Positions 8,706 through 19,778 of a stretch of 64,000 bases of DNA are shown here, piece after piece; within the stretch, counting starts at the first letter, position 1; each line of letters opens with the position of its first letter. Where the stretch lies: NCBI RefSeq assembly GCF_050947875.1, contig NC_134571.1, forward strand, positions 228,666,024 through 228,730,023, in the 5' to 3' direction. The DNA comes from Dermacentor variabilis (lineage: Eukaryota; Arthropoda; Arachnida; Ixodida; Ixodidae). The notes under the pieces are model-generated. The model did not search any database. It saw only the letters and a program-made list of their open reading frames with translations, and was not told where the DNA came from. Made by a program: the position numbers and the translations under genes.

Positions 8706-9825
8706 CTATACCTAAGACGGAGCCTTGAGGAACACCTGACTTCACGGCGCAGCGCGGGGATTTGGAATTGTTAGCTGTTACAAACTGGGTACGGTTGTTG
8801 AGAAAACATTCTATCCATTTAAGAATATTAGGGTCAATATTAAGAGTACTAAGTTTAAGAAGCAGTAAGTGATGACACACCTTGTCAAACGCTTTCGCAA
8901 AATCTAGAAAGATACAGTCAATGACTTGGCCTTTGTCTAAAGAGGAAGAAATGTTATGTATAAACGATATTAGTTGTGTTTCGCAGGAGTAGTTTTTGCG
9001 AAAGCCATGCTGAGATGAAGTGAAGAAAGAGTTGGATTCAAGAAATAAGACAAGATTGGAAAATATTACGTGTTCAAGGATTTTGCAAGGCACGCTGGTA
9101 AGTGAAATGGGTCTGTAATTGAGAGGAGAATGCGGGTTACCTGATTTAAACAGAGGGACCACCTTCCCCACCTTCCAGTCTGCGGGCAAAGTTGAGCACT
9201 CGATAAATTGGGTGAAAAGATACATAAAAAATATAGAGGAGTAGACAGCAGTATTCCTCAAAAATTTAGAATTAATTTCGTCGGCACCACAGGAAGACGA
9301 TAGTTTTAAATCTTCAATTAACTTCAAAATCCCCGCAAAATTGACAACAAGTGGATCCATGGGAAAAAAATCTTCTTTGCGCATGTGCGGCACTGTATCA
9401 ACACAGCAAATGGAAAAAGATTTCGCGAAAGTGTCATTTAGGACATTGCAACATTCTGCATTGCTCATGGTGTTACCATTCGTATCTGTAAGAAATATGA
9501 TATTTTTCTTGTTTATTTGAACAGTGCTCCAAAATTTTGACGGATTTGTAGAAAGGAGTGAAGGTAGATAGGTATTAAAAAAAACATCCTTCGCTTCTTT
9601 TAATGCGGTACGATAAGCATGCAGCGCACTAGAATAATCACTCCAACGAGTAGATGTTCGACTGCGTTTTGCAATACGGAAAAGGCGTTTTTTCTTGTTT
9701 GACAGTCTTGTTAGTTTCGTGGAAAACCAGGGAGAGCGTTTCTTTCCGGAAAGTCTGCGCAATGGCACATATTTAGCGACAAGGGACGTGGCTTTGTTTT
9801 TAAACAAGTTCCAGTTTTCTTCCAC
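8686..9825 (-). pseudogene. LINE-C reverse transcriptase, cut after the GVPQGSVLG motif
   Basis: The 379-residue frame begins in the linker after endonuclease (VEENWNLFKNKATSL, KKRSPWFSTKLTRL). It runs through the RT fingers: LSSSCGADEINSKFL, KVVPLFKSGNPHSPLNYRP, ISLTSVPCKILEHVI, SQHGFRKNYSCETQL, CIFLDFAKAFDKV and KSGVPQGSVLG. It then passes into unrelated sequence and stops. The catalytic ADD segment is absent, so no active polymerase is possible. Coding signal extends upstream of the first Met to about 9945, joining the endonuclease frame after a single frameshift. Confidence 0.88.
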
Positions 9826-9943
9826 GGTACGGCTGAAAAATTCTGGTACACAGCCATCAATGAATACTGCAAGCTCATTATTAATTGCAGTGTAATCCCC
9901 ACTCGCATAATCTCTAATAAATTTTGCATTGTTCTTCTCACAT

Positions 9944-10606
9944 CTAACGGGGCCTGTTACAAAAAAAATGCAAAAAACAGTGATCGCTTAGTCCTGGGAA
10001 ACAAGTTAAAGAATGTACTAAGTTTGGTTCAGTGACAAGGATCAAGTCTAGAGTGTTAGATGAAGTAGTGCCAGCTCTAGTTGGCGTAGAAACAAGTTGC
10101 GTAAGATTAAAGTTCAGGCACAAGTTAAGGAAAGATTGACTTTCTGTGGAAGTACCGACAACAAATGGCGATACCGAAGTCCACCTTATTCTGGGGAAAT
10201 TAAAATCTCCTAAAAGGAATAACGGTGAATGTGGAAATTTTGAGACAAGAAAATTCAAAGTGTAATGCAGTTCATCGCAAAAAGTAGATGGTCCGCTTGG
10301 CGACCGATAACACGCACAAAGCAATGTGTTTTGGTGGTTTATGACAATACGCACACAAACCAATTCTAAAGACGACGCAAGTGGAATCCTATAAGACACT
10401 ATATTGTCGGCGACGGCAATTAAAACACCACCGCCTGATTTTAGGTTGCGGTCATGATGGTGAACAACGTAATTCTTGTCACAGTGGAACAGCTCTTCGC
10501 TAAGAATTTTATCGGTCAACCAAGTCTCCGTCAATACAACCACGTCAGCGGCACATGAATCGAAAATAGATGCTAGAGCGTCAGGTTTATTAACTGCACT
10601 TCGCAT
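9944..10606 (-). CDS. LINE-C endonuclease domain
   Basis: The 220-residue frame is the AP-type endonuclease that nicks target DNA for target-primed reverse transcription. Motifs in order are VVVLTETWL near residue 22, the GGGVLIAVAD segment, CACYRSPSG, LFLLGDFNFPRIRW near 136, NTLDLILVTEP and FPGLSDHCFLHFF near 204. It ends at 9944 in a run of A/T bases (9961-9978), where a shift would lead into the RT linker, so the stop probably comes from a homopolymer indel. The true start may lie a few codons upstream of the Met at 10606; ORF1 ends 62 bases before. Confidence 0.85.
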   Translation of the reverse strand: MRSAVNKPDALASIFDSCAADVVVLTETWLTDKILSEELFHCDKNYVVHHHDRNLKSGGGVLIAVADNIVSYRIPLASSLELVCVRIVINHQNTLLCACYRSPSGPSTFCDELHYTLNFLVSKFPHSPLFLLGDFNFPRIRWTSVSPFVVGTSTESQSFLNLCLNFNLTQLVSTPTRAGTTSSNTLDLILVTEPNLVHSLTCFPGLSDHCFLHFFCNRPR

Positions 10607-10668
10607 ATTCGATAATAAAAAAGAGAAATCACGACAAGGTTGGCTGCGTGGCCGGTGCCTAATTTCTG

Positions 10669-11952
10669 TTAAGAAAAAGACGCGTCAGAATGGTGATTAG
10701 TAGCAGTGGACGATAATTCAACAGTGCAGGGAACATTGCCCAATTGAAGTTCACAGACACTGTCGTTATCAGGAGAGTAAATATAACATTTTTTGTTGAT
10801 ATATAGTTTGTTGTATATCACCGTGAAAAATTGACCGCTTTCTTTGCCAAAGTCGTACAGTTCAGTTCTGACCAGTCTAGTTGCCTTACAAAAATCTTCA
10901 CTTACGGAAACACCAGTTGTCTTTAGCTTACTTTTAGAAGAAAGGATCGTTTCCCTTAGCTTAGACGATAAAAATCTGACAATAATTGGCCTGGACTTGT
11001 TGGGGATAAAACGGCCAAGTCTGTGTGCTCTGGAAATGCGGTCATCACTTTTCTTTAGGTTCATGCCTAATGCTGAATTTAAAACCGAGCAAATTTTCTC
11101 TTCTGACTGCGCCCAAGTTTCCGCAGCGCTATCTGCTACCCCATGAAATATTAAGTTTTCGCGACGTGAACGGTCTTCAAACTCGTTGAGCCGTTGGTTC
11201 AATACGACCACTTGCGGCACGAGGCTTTCACCCTGTTGGCCTTCAGATGTTCGAATGCATTGTTCAACTGCCGAGAGCCTGTTGTCGATATCGGCTATTC
11301 GTTGCTCCATTGAATATTGAGCCTCTTTGACTTCACTCAAAGCAGTCATTACTTCTTCGTGTTTAGAATCAAATTTGTCGTGTAGCGATTTAACTAGCTG
11401 TAGCAACTCCTTGTTAAACAGGCTAGGATCTTCTTTAGGGGGTCGAGGGTTTAGCTCTACGTTGCCGGACATAAATAACAACTTGGAAACAAGAACACAT
11501 TCGCATGCTAATTGGAACAATACTTGTGGGCCTGGAAGCACTAGCAGCCAAACATTGTTTGACTTTTTACAGAAAAGTTGAGGTGCTGTTCTCACCTGCA
11601 TCCAAAAACGAAAATGTGTTTGAAGCTTGTTGGCGGCTGCAGTGCTTCCATTCCCACTGAAGTGGCGCCAGCCATTCCAGCTACTTTTAAAGCGTGCCGG
11701 CGTTGATGCCTCTGTCGATTTGGCAGCCGGAAATGACAGCGCTTCGGTGAGGCATGGTTCGCTGGCATGAAGGAAGGCTTCAGTGGCCTCACAGTGGAAC
11801 GGGTCCTCAGTCGACCGGTCGGGCGAGCTGGTACCTCCAACCTTTGCTGCCGGAATAGCCAGAACCTGCGCATGGGCGACGTCGATCAGGTTCTCCCACG
11901 CAGCGAATCCGATGAATATCCGCATCCAAAAACGAAAATGTGTTTGAAGCAT
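10669..11952 (-). CDS. LINE-C ORF1, hydrophobic leader, 2A-like motif, coiled coil and RNA-binding region
   Basis: The 427-residue frame has four parts. Residues 1 to about 120 are translated 5' modules with LQTHFRFWM occurring twice. A hydrophobic stretch (VWLLVLPGPQVLFQLACE) leads to LLFMSGNVELNPRPP, a decayed 2A-like motif, near residue 170. A helical coiled-coil region follows (LVKSLHDKFDSKHEEVM to IADIDNRLSAVEQC). The rest looks like the L1-ORF1/transposase-22 RNA-binding fold: DRSRRENLIFHGVADS, ISRAHRLGRF, SRPIIVRF and a basic C-terminus (YNKLYINKKCYIY). It would coat element RNA. The real start is uncertain because the modules may be untranslated leader. Confidence 0.82.
   Translation of the reverse strand: MLQTHFRFWMRIFIGFAAWENLIDVAHAQVLAIPAAKVGGTSSPDRSTEDPFHCEATEAFLHASEPCLTEALSFPAAKSTEASTPARFKSSWNGWRHFSGNGSTAAANKLQTHFRFWMQVRTAPQLFCKKSNNVWLLVLPGPQVLFQLACECVLVSKLLFMSGNVELNPRPPKEDPSLFNKELLQLVKSLHDKFDSKHEEVMTALSEVKEAQYSMEQRIADIDNRLSAVEQCIRTSEGQQGESLVPQVVVLNQRLNEFEDRSRRENLIFHGVADSAAETWAQSEEKICSVLNSALGMNLKKSDDRISRAHRLGRFIPNKSRPIIVRFLSSKLRETILSSKSKLKTTGVSVSEDFCKATRLVRTELYDFGKESGQFFTVIYNKLYINKKCYIYSPDNDSVCELQLGNVPCTVELSSTATNHHSDASFS
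11440..11463 (-). other. Degenerate 2A-like motif in LINE-C ORF1
   Basis: The eight codons encode NVELNPRP. The ribosome-skipping 2A consensus is D-x-E-x-N-P-G-P; here the first Asp is Asn and the key Gly is Arg. The motif aligns with the intact one in LINE-H. A preceding hydrophobic segment matches the layout of 2A-like sequences known in CR1-type LINEs of other invertebrates. Confidence 0.65.
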
Positions 11953-11983
11953 GTTGGCGGCTGCAGTGCTTCCATTCCCACTC
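11600..11983 (-). repeat. Tandem 5' modules of LINE-C
   Basis: A roughly 62-bp stretch at 11600-11661 (CATCCAAAAACGAAAATGTG onwards) recurs almost unchanged at 11922-11983, a period near 322 bp. The element therefore begins with one full module and the start of a second. Tandem 5' monomers act as promoters in some LINEs; that role here is inference. Confidence 0.75.
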
Positions 11984-12284
11984 TAAAGTCAGTCTTGTCT
12001 AGGTTTACGTCCCGATGACTTGATGGAGCTGCCATAGACAATTTAATCACAGGGTATTGACTCTTGAGCATATCAGAATATAATGGAATTACCTTTCCTT
12101 GTCGTAGGAAGGCCTCTAACTCTGTGTGATGAAATTTCACTTTGGTACCAAACAACTTATCCTACTTGGCAAGTTGTTTCCAATGACTGCATTTTTTGTA
12201 CATCAAAAGTTCGCACTGTTGCCACATGCCTCAAAAAACTTCACAGAACGGTTTATTTTTTTATTTATTTGGCTTAAGTTTTCG
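11984..12284. other. Unassigned stretch with a short unrecognised open segment
   Basis: Minus-strand translation of about 11999-12155 gives an open, non-repetitive segment containing FHHTELEAFLRQGKVIPLYS and then KLSMAAPSSHRDVNLDK. I do not recognise it. It directly abuts the LINE-C 5' module and could be a piece of another transposon or a captured exon. No other structure is seen. Confidence 0.3.
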
Positions 12285-12720
12285 TGAAGGCAACTACCAG
12301 CCACAACCGACACAGAAGAGACGCTTCGCGTTGGTGCTGTCCGGTCGGAGGTCGGAGTTGCAGTGAAAGGTTGTGTGTGTGCAGTCTAGTGTGCCTTCTA
12401 TGTATGGTATTCCATTCTGCTAGGGACAGAGTGTGTGCTAGAATGCAAAGTTATCTCGCAGCATTGGTGCTTGAGAGCGGAATGGTGACGCAGCGCTCTT
12501 TGTTGTATGTCCGAGCTGCCTTATCTGCGTCATCATTTACAATGATACCACAATGACCTGGTATTCATTGAGACAAGATATCATGGCCTTTTTCTCTCAA
12601 GTGGTGGACAATTTCAAAGACTTCTCACGTGAGCTGATTGTGAGCGCCATGTCGTAGAAATGACTGCACACATTGCAAGGCCGGCCTTGAATCGCAGAAG
12701 GAGCATTCAATGAAGGGGCA
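12285..12720 (-). pseudogene. LINE-D, RNase H remnant of an I-like LINE
   Basis: The minus strand gives DSRPALQCVQSFLRHGAHNQ, then IPGHCGIIVNDDADKAART and REASLLCRLWLVVAFT, with stops between. The DSRPAL...NDDADKAA pattern is that of the RNase H domain found after RT in I-like LINEs. Neither the RT before it nor the tail after it is present, so this is a short dead fragment between LINE-E (right) and the unassigned stretch (left). Confidence 0.7.
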
Positions 12721-15700
12721 CTGAGTAATAAACAGAATTATGTCAGCAGACAGGGAATAAAATCTCTGGAGTGATAGCAGTGTACTATACAAATATAGTC
12801 GGTACATAAGGGCATGTGAAATCCTTAAACAATTTTAAAATGCCTGCCCAGTTGTTCACGAAAATTATTATGGTCAGTGGTCGTGACGATGACCTCGGGA
12901 AGATAATTCCAAAGTGCAATGGTGCTTGGTAGTGCAGATGAACTAAAAGCTTGAGTCCTTACAGAAATGCTTTTGATTCTAGGTTATTATGTAGGCGTCG
13001 TGATTTGCGAGTTGAGGGGTGAATTGGTAAGCGACGAGACTGTAGGTGCAGCAGAACTGATAGTTGGGCGAGTTGGTACGAATTCATAGTAAAATATTTT
13101 TGCGCGCAGAATTAACAAGAACACACTAAGCGCTCGTGTGTCCCCCTTCACTGTGTTCTTGTCAATTGTGCGAGCAAACATATTTTGCTATGAGACTGTA
13201 GGTTATGAACGTGTTTATACAGTAGACATAAAAGTGAAACCGAACGATGGGTATTCAACGGATGGAGGTCGTGTTCTTGTTTAAGCTTAGTAACACAGAA
13301 ATGGCGGTCGTAGTTTCATTATATAAATCGAGTGGCCCTGTTTTGGATCGACTGTATCTTTTTAACAGTTACTTCTGATGAGACCAGGCTGCGAACGCGA
13401 GTTCCAGCTGCGGGCAAACGAAAGCTATATAGGCGAATTTACGTACAATGAATTAAAATTATGCAAATTATGATGCAAACAGCCACGTGTTTAGATGCCT
13501 TAGCACAAATGCTAGTTACGCGCTCCTTCCAGGAGGAGGTAAGAGTTATCCTAGGTAGGTATATGGAGAAGCATGAGGGAACATTGTATTATTTACAGAA
13601 TAAGGGAATCTAGATGTACTGTGCTTACGACTGAACAAAACTACCTTGCTTTTGGTTAAGGATCATTAGCCATTTGTCACACCACGAGTTAATAGCGTTA
13701 AGGTCGTTTTGAAGAATAAGATGGTCATTAGCTGTTTTGATAAGGTGGTAGACAATGCATGCATTGGCAAAAAAGCCTTATATACTGGAAGTTGTGTTAG
13801 TGCTAATGCCAATAATGCAAACTAAATATGGCAAGGTACCCAGGACACTACCCTGTGGTCCCAAAGGGAAGAAGAAACGTTCCTTGCGACTGTGAATCGA
13901 GCGCAATAAGATCAAAAGTTTATTATCCACAACAAAGTTAAACTGTGAATTCAAAGGGCTGATAATTTTTTTAATAAGATAGCAACCTGATTCCTGGACA
14001 AACGCTTTAGAGTAGTCAGAAAGATGCAGTGAGTTGGAAGGTTATCATCCATGTTATAATGTAGATGTGTGGGTAATTCAAGTATTTGTGTTTGGCATGA
14101 TAAAATTTTCAGAAAGCCATTCTGGTTAGTGAAAACGAAATTGTTGCACTCAAGGTGGTTTTAAAGGTGTGATGAAATAATGTGTTCGAGACATTCGCAG
14201 CAATACACGTCAGCAAAATTGGATGGTAGTTTTCGGCTGCCTGTCAACTTCCATTTTTAAATAACGGGATAACCTTAGCAATTACAGTCGGCCGGTAACT
14301 GTCCAGATGCACAAGTGACTGCATAAATAAGTGGAATGATGTTTGACCTGAAATGTAAGAGGTATTTTTCAGTATTTTAGCATTTATGTTATCAATGCCA
14401 CTAGATGCAGACAGCCCAAGGTTAGCAATCGGAGGCATTTATTCCTTCCAGCAACATTTCAATCGGTTCCATAAAATGAGCGTCCGCTTCGGGAACAGAC
14501 GGCACACTGGAATGATTTTCTCGAGTAAAATCAGATTAAAAGAAATCATTAAATTCTGATGCATACTATTGTTCAGAAAATCATGTTAGGTCATCGCATT
14601 GTAAAAAAACATCGCTGGCGACGCCATTGGGAGCAATCGTTCTCCAGAACTTTTTAGGGTTTGACTTCAAGAGAGAAGGCAGGTCATGCGAGTAGTACTT
14701 ATTTCTAGCTGTTTTTACAGCCTTGCAATATGCCTTTAAGTATTCGGCGTATTTTGCCAAAGAGGACAGAGTTTGGAGGTGTTTTGCACAGTCTTAAATA
14801 CGTTTGTTTTTATTTCCTAATTGTCGTAGTTTTTAATTGAGGAATAGGTTTACTTTATCATTACTTAATTTAATTACGGGAACATACTTGTCCACCAGAA
14901 CCGACGTTTTCTCTTTCAAAAGATTCTAGTTGTCATTTACAGAGCGAGATCAAAAAAGCACAAGAATGTCCAATAAATATACCTCTAATTCAGCATTTAT
15001 TTCATTAAAGTAGACCTTGTTATATTCATGAATGTTTTTACCTAACTCCTGAAAAAGTTAGCGAGATGTTAAATTGCAGCTGTAAAATATTATGATCACT
15101 AAAGCCATTGATATGTTAAATTGGCCTTACGGAATCAGTATTATTTTAATAGGAGATAGAGGATGTTGGAACCATGAGTTGGTTGGTTAACGACTAGAAA
15201 CAAGTTGTAATCCAAAGTTAGGTTGATTAATTATTTCTCAGCGTGACAAGAGGATGACAAGAGGTGCGAGTCAATATGTGGAAAGTTATAATCACAGAAA
15301 CAATAACTATTATCGGCAGGGCAGTGTTTAGCAGCCAGATATATACTTTCCCTGCACTGATCCGCAAACAAAGAGCCGGAATCTGGCGGAAGATAGCATG
15401 CCCCTAGTAATACTTGTGAGGAAGGCGATGAACATGCGCCCCAAACAATTTATTGTGCCGCGTTTGTGTCAACAACTGAAGATAGAATCTTCTTGTCAAC
15501 TGCAATGAAGATGCCGCCACCACATTTTCTATTCAATCGCGCCGGAATATATTCTACTGTTTGCCGTCTTCGAAAACGTCTTTGTTATGTATTTTGGCAT
15601 TTAGCCATGCTCTGTTAGTACAAGAATGTCAGAACAACTATCTTCTAGTAAAGGTCGCAGCAGATCGCGTTTAGGGAGTAGACTGCTTATGTTAGTAAAC

Positions 15701-15925
15701 GGATACTGAATCGGATGTGATAACACCATGGAATGAGACTTGTTCACGCGCAAGCATTTTCTCTTGCGTAGCTATATTGCGCATATCACGACTGCATTAG
15801 AAGCCTTAACGTACGTATATGTTTTATTGTCCATGCTTAGCTTATCGACATTTAACTTGAAGGATTTTTGTTCTGTGCCTTTGCAAACACTATCAACTTT
15901 TTTTCCTTTGAAAATCAGGCACGTT
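12721..15925 (-). pseudogene. LINE-E, heavily decayed CR1-like LINE
   Basis: Reading the minus strand from right to left gives the end of an ORF1 RNA-binding domain (15780-15920, FKLNVDKLSMDNKTYTYV), then endonuclease traces (15000-15720), an RT linker (NPKKFWRTIAPNG near 14640), and an RT with SASSGIDNINAKILK and VIAKVIPLFKNGS at 14244-14438. Later come PQGSVLG near 13850 and NDLNAINSWCDKWL near 13690. The C-terminal part has SSALPSTIALWNYLPEV near 12900. Stops and indels occur every few dozen codons. A hairpin insertion lies at 13048-13191. Confidence 0.7.
13048..13191 (+). mobile_element. Hairpin insertion 2 with 12-bp target duplication
   Basis: GAGACTGTAGGT occurs at 13036-13047 and again at 13192-13203. 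Between them lies a head with TTGGGCGAGTTGGTACG and then an inverted repeat: the stretch from about 13085 (CATAGTAAAATATTTTTGCG) pairs with about 13152-13191 at roughly 85%. The head matches insertions 1 and 3. A 12-bp duplication is long for a DNA transposon and fits LINE-driven insertion. Confidence 0.75.
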
Positions 15926-16428
15926 GGAACCTGTCCATTCTTGGGCAGTGCACGCACAAACGAAACACAAGAAAGATGACAGGACAAGCAGTGGTCTAAC
16001 AGCTGTGTAACAACTTCACAGCTGTATATGTCTTGTTTCATACTTTTGCCACATAATTTGTAATTTTATGTCCATTGCTGATCTTGTTGACTTGGAAAAT
16101 ATTTGGCAACACCGAAGTTACGGCTTAGGACTCAGCATAACACAATGTTTTAAAACCATTGTGCTGTCTTTCCACTTCCATCGTCACGTCACTGTGTCAT
16201 TTTCATCTGGCGTCTCTATCAGAAGTACAGTGTTCACCCAGTACAAAATTAGATATGACGAGGACATAACCGCACAAGCAAGCCATGCGAAGTTGAAAGC
16301 TCAGTCACTTCTTCAAGAGAAGCGCTTCTGCGTTCAGATTTTCTCGGCACTTCTTAGTGTGCTTAAAAACCTTACCGAATACCATAGTTGCTAACATGTC
16401 CGAAAATGTTCGCTCTCAGGTGGCCTAA
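15926..16428. other. Unassigned stretch with a possible single hairpin arm
   Basis: At 15961-15991 the sequence GAAACACAAGAAAGATGACAGG resembles the ACACAAG/GGACAAG words found in the arms of the hairpin insertions, but no opposing arm is visible. A 108-codon plus-strand frame at 16068-16394 has no recognised motif and is probably chance. Nothing else stands out. Confidence 0.3.
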
Positions 16429-16778
16429 CCCAGGTAGCACAAAAGAGATACGTAAAGTTTTCGTAGCGTTTATCCAAGACGATAAAAACGGGTTAAAGAA
16501 GACACGAATGAGAGAACTTCGGCGGGAAAACGTCGGATATCTCTGCTAATGTCCGGCTTAATTACTTTCTTGAGACGATCTAGAACAGGTCTGCAAGACG
16601 TATTCGAAAAGCTGGTCTAGAAATAGGATTGGGAAAGACACAAGTAATCCCTTTGCCAAAACTATTCGTAACCAATTTCTAAACGTTTTTAGGACGTTAT
16701 CAAAAAGCTGGTCTAGAAGCGGTCTTGAAAGGTTTACGATCATCTGAAGCTAATTTTCGCGGGTGACGGGCGCGATGA

Positions 16779-16925
16779 GACATCGTTGTTCAAAACACGC
16801 GTTTAGTTTCGCCTCACGCGACTGGCCTATGCCGCGCAGACGTCGTCAGCCGCACCCGTTGGCACGGCCTAGGCCAATCGCGTGAGGTGAAACTGATCGG
16901 GCGTTTCGAACAACGATCTCCAATC
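16779..16925. repeat. Inverted repeat inside the 16.4-20.7 kb element
   Basis: About 60 bp around 16779-16838 pairs with 16863-16925 at roughly 80%: CATCGTTGTTC with GAACAACGATC, and CCTCACGCGA with TCGCGTGAGG. The loop is about 25-30 bp and GC-rich. It may be a nested foldback element. Confidence 0.6.
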
Positions 16926-18156
16926 GAGCCCCAGATGAGTAGAAGCGTCGGTGTTGACTGTAAGAGCCATGGCGCAGTGCCAAGCACTGTTCCCCGCATG
17001 GCCGGCGCATCGTCTACCAAGTCGCACGAAAATGAGCCTGTTAGGAATAATAAATCCTTAATACCGCCTTTAGTAAGCTACGATGCTTACAACCACAATG
17101 GGAATGACATCCTGCAAAGAACAAATGGCCACGTCTTGGCAGGTGGCCAGACCAAGCCCTTCATGCCAAGAGTGCATGAAATGAGAACATTGTGACAAAG
17201 CAAGAACACTTTATTAAAATGTAATGCTTATGCAAGGTTCGAACAAACTGTGCGAGAAATGCAAATAGAAATAAAAGTACATCAACAATGACAAAAGTCG
17301 CAGAAAGGATTCGTAATGAACTCGAAAGTGAACATTCACTAGCACATAAACAAAATTCCAAGTACACATACAAAAATGAACAGACAAACCTGGAGTGTAC
17401 GAAAGTGTCTAATTTATCATAGTAAAGTGCGCGTGCTATTAGATGGACTAGAGTTATGCAGAAGTGACATCGGAGCGAATGGAAGAAGTAGACTGAAAAA
17501 TGCAAGAGTATCAATTGGATGGTAACGGCCTCCAAGCAATGTTACCAATCATCTAGAAGCTTGAAAAGAGCACAAAAAGAAATACCACCGCATACCATCA
17601 TAAAACAATCCTGTGACAGAAATAAAAACAAATGGGAACAATGCAAAATTGGAAATATTGCCTTTAGGATATATCAAAGAAGGTAATGGCGAGAAAAAAT
17701 AACCATACAACAAAAAACAATAAAGTGAAATTAGTACAGAATACATAAACGGGGGATTCAGTGTAACAAGTGAACGCTACTGTAGTACAGCGAACGATGG
17801 GACAGTAATGCTGCATCTTGCCACTCCAGAACGTGAGCAATGAATATGCAAGCCTCATATTAGAAACTTACATAAACATGGAAATAAACTGGAATGCACT
17901 GGAAGCTGCATTTCTGTAACAAAGGAAGCAATGGTCATAATAAATAGTAAGTGTTTTATCTAAAAAGCCCTTTACAAGAGGCAAAGTTGTACCTCTCTGG
18001 CAAAAATAAAGTTGCAACGAATAATTTGCAAACGAGCAAATACATTAATTAGCACACTGACATGTCGCACTTTGCGCACATCTCCAGTCTCCTAAAGTAA
18101 AAAAAAGCACTCTGAATGAGAAAAACGTTTAACACATGTAGCCCAGAGCAAATTCT

Positions 18157-18293
18157 TTGCCAGTTCACTCACACTTTCACATCCAAAAACATTTGCCACA
18201 ATGTCCAGGCACAGTTCCACTGATGTTTACCAATTCACCCCCACTTTCACGTCCAAAAATATTTGGCACACACTCCAGGCAGAGCTTCATAGA
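18157..18293. repeat. Two-copy tandem repeat, about 68 bp
   Basis: The unit running from TTGCCAGTTCACTCACACTT recurs as TTACCAATTCACCCCCACTT with about 80% identity; both contain the word TTTCAC(A/G)TCCAAAAA. No coding function is recognised on either strand. Confidence 0.6.
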
Positions 18294-18611
18294 TAAACAG
18301 CTTGAGAGCACCCTACTGATTATTGTGCAGTCCCGCTGCTGGAAATAGAACTGCCGCACATGCTGGTAGTGGTTTCAATCTAGACACACTTGCTGCCCTG
18401 GACAGGTATGTTCACATATCTGCACTGGTGCTCTATTTTGTCGAAGTAGACACATTGATGCACTACGCTGGTAATTGAAATGTTTTGAATGCACAAGTAT
18501 TGGCTTCACCAGAAAGACTTGCCCACATACCACCACTGGCATATATATGCACTTGCTCTTCACTCAGTAGCATTGAACTTAAAGTGTTCCCTATGTGGCA
18601 GCCATGTGTAA

Positions 18612-18778
18612 AACCGGTGTCACACGACCACTCTCGATCGCGATCAAGCCCGATCCGGATCGAAATTATCGATGCGACTGGCTCACTCTCGTAGCTTGCG
18701 CAGAGGAGCCATCACGACCGAGAAATTCGATTTGTAACGGACTGGATAGCGGCTAAAAGAGCCCCGTGTGAAACCGGT
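18612..18778. mobile_element. Small MITE-like element with ACCGGTGTCACACG ends
   Basis: ACCGGTGTCACACG on the left and CGTGTGAAACCGGT on the right are inverted with one mismatch, about 165 bp apart. The inside is GC-balanced with GATCGCGATC-type words and no frame. A target duplication is not evident, so the superfamily is left open. Confidence 0.45.
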
Positions 18779-19778
18779 ACCAAATAATGCACAGACGTAC
18801 GCTAGGAAAATGTGTTGCACAAGGACAAAGAACTGCGACATGCCCTGTTGTGCGAAGCGCGCGAACAGAACACAAGTATATATATACCAAAAAAAACTGC
18901 GAGAGCGCTTCGCGAACTCCATGAGCACACATGGCACCCGCACGAACTCGGCAGGCCGCCGTAAAGCGCGAAGGGCGCACAGCGTACATTCCGACACATG
19001 TCCCAAACTGCAAACAATCGTACTACCTAAAGCATACAAGTTATTTTATACCAAGGGCATACTCGACTCACGTATGCAGTATGCACAAGCGACTTATGCA
19101 GCGTACATGCTGTATCCATTCGCCAAATAGTAAAATTGATAACAAGCACAAAGCTACAAGGGACTCAATACATTACTACCATTTGAGGCGTCAAATAAAA
19201 TCGAATTTGGCCGTTTCATATATTGGACACAATATATGGACACATGTGGTACCCGGTAATACCATGAAAAACCCATCACGTGGGTAAAGGGGGCGAAAAC
19301 GCAATCGAGAACCTGAAGCGCAAACGATAAAAGCACGGTATGGTGCACGCAAAATTCTGTCAGTGCGCTGTAGCGCGAGGGAAGAAAATAGGGTGAGCAC
19401 TTGATCTCACCTTTTGGGATACCGCACTAGTAGTGAATAATTAAACAAAAGCCTGTTTGATCCAGTTCCCTTGTCTGCAACACTCTTGCTAAACGGGAGA
19501 CTAAAATACCACGATGATGGCTCTATTGCGGAGATAGGCAAGGTGCGCACAGACAGAAATTTTGCCGCCTTTCTTCGCATTCTGCAAAATGCTTTCTTGT
19601 TAGGATCACGCATAGCGGCCGACCCCGACGCTAGGGACACACAGGCACGATTTCGTCACTCTAACTTTCGTCCTTATACTGCCCTTAACGCCTTAATTAC
19701 AGCGTCAGTGAAAAGGCGCCTCACATAACATGACAATGAACTTGAAGAGCTGATTAGTGCCCTCCACTCCGCGCCCTC

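Larger units (their letters stand above)
8695..11983 (-). mobile_element. LINE-C, CR1-like LINE with 2A-like motif, RT truncated
   Basis: Minus-strand order is tandem 5' modules, ORF1 (10669-11952), endonuclease (9944-10606) and RT (8686-9825). The RT breaks off right after GVPQGSVLG at about 8700, so the ADD box, thumb and 3' end are gone and the element meets LINE-B tail to tail. LINE-H at 32.4-35.3 kb is a relative. Apart from the lost end and a frame change in an A/T run near 9965, the frames are long and well kept. Confidence 0.85.

Noticed and set aside
17161..17535. 124-codon minus-strand hydrophobic frame
   Set aside because: Low-complexity AT-rich DNA gives Phe/Leu-rich frames by chance; there is no family motif or gene context. 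It was considered as a transposase for the 16.4-20.7 kb unit but has no DDE-like pattern.
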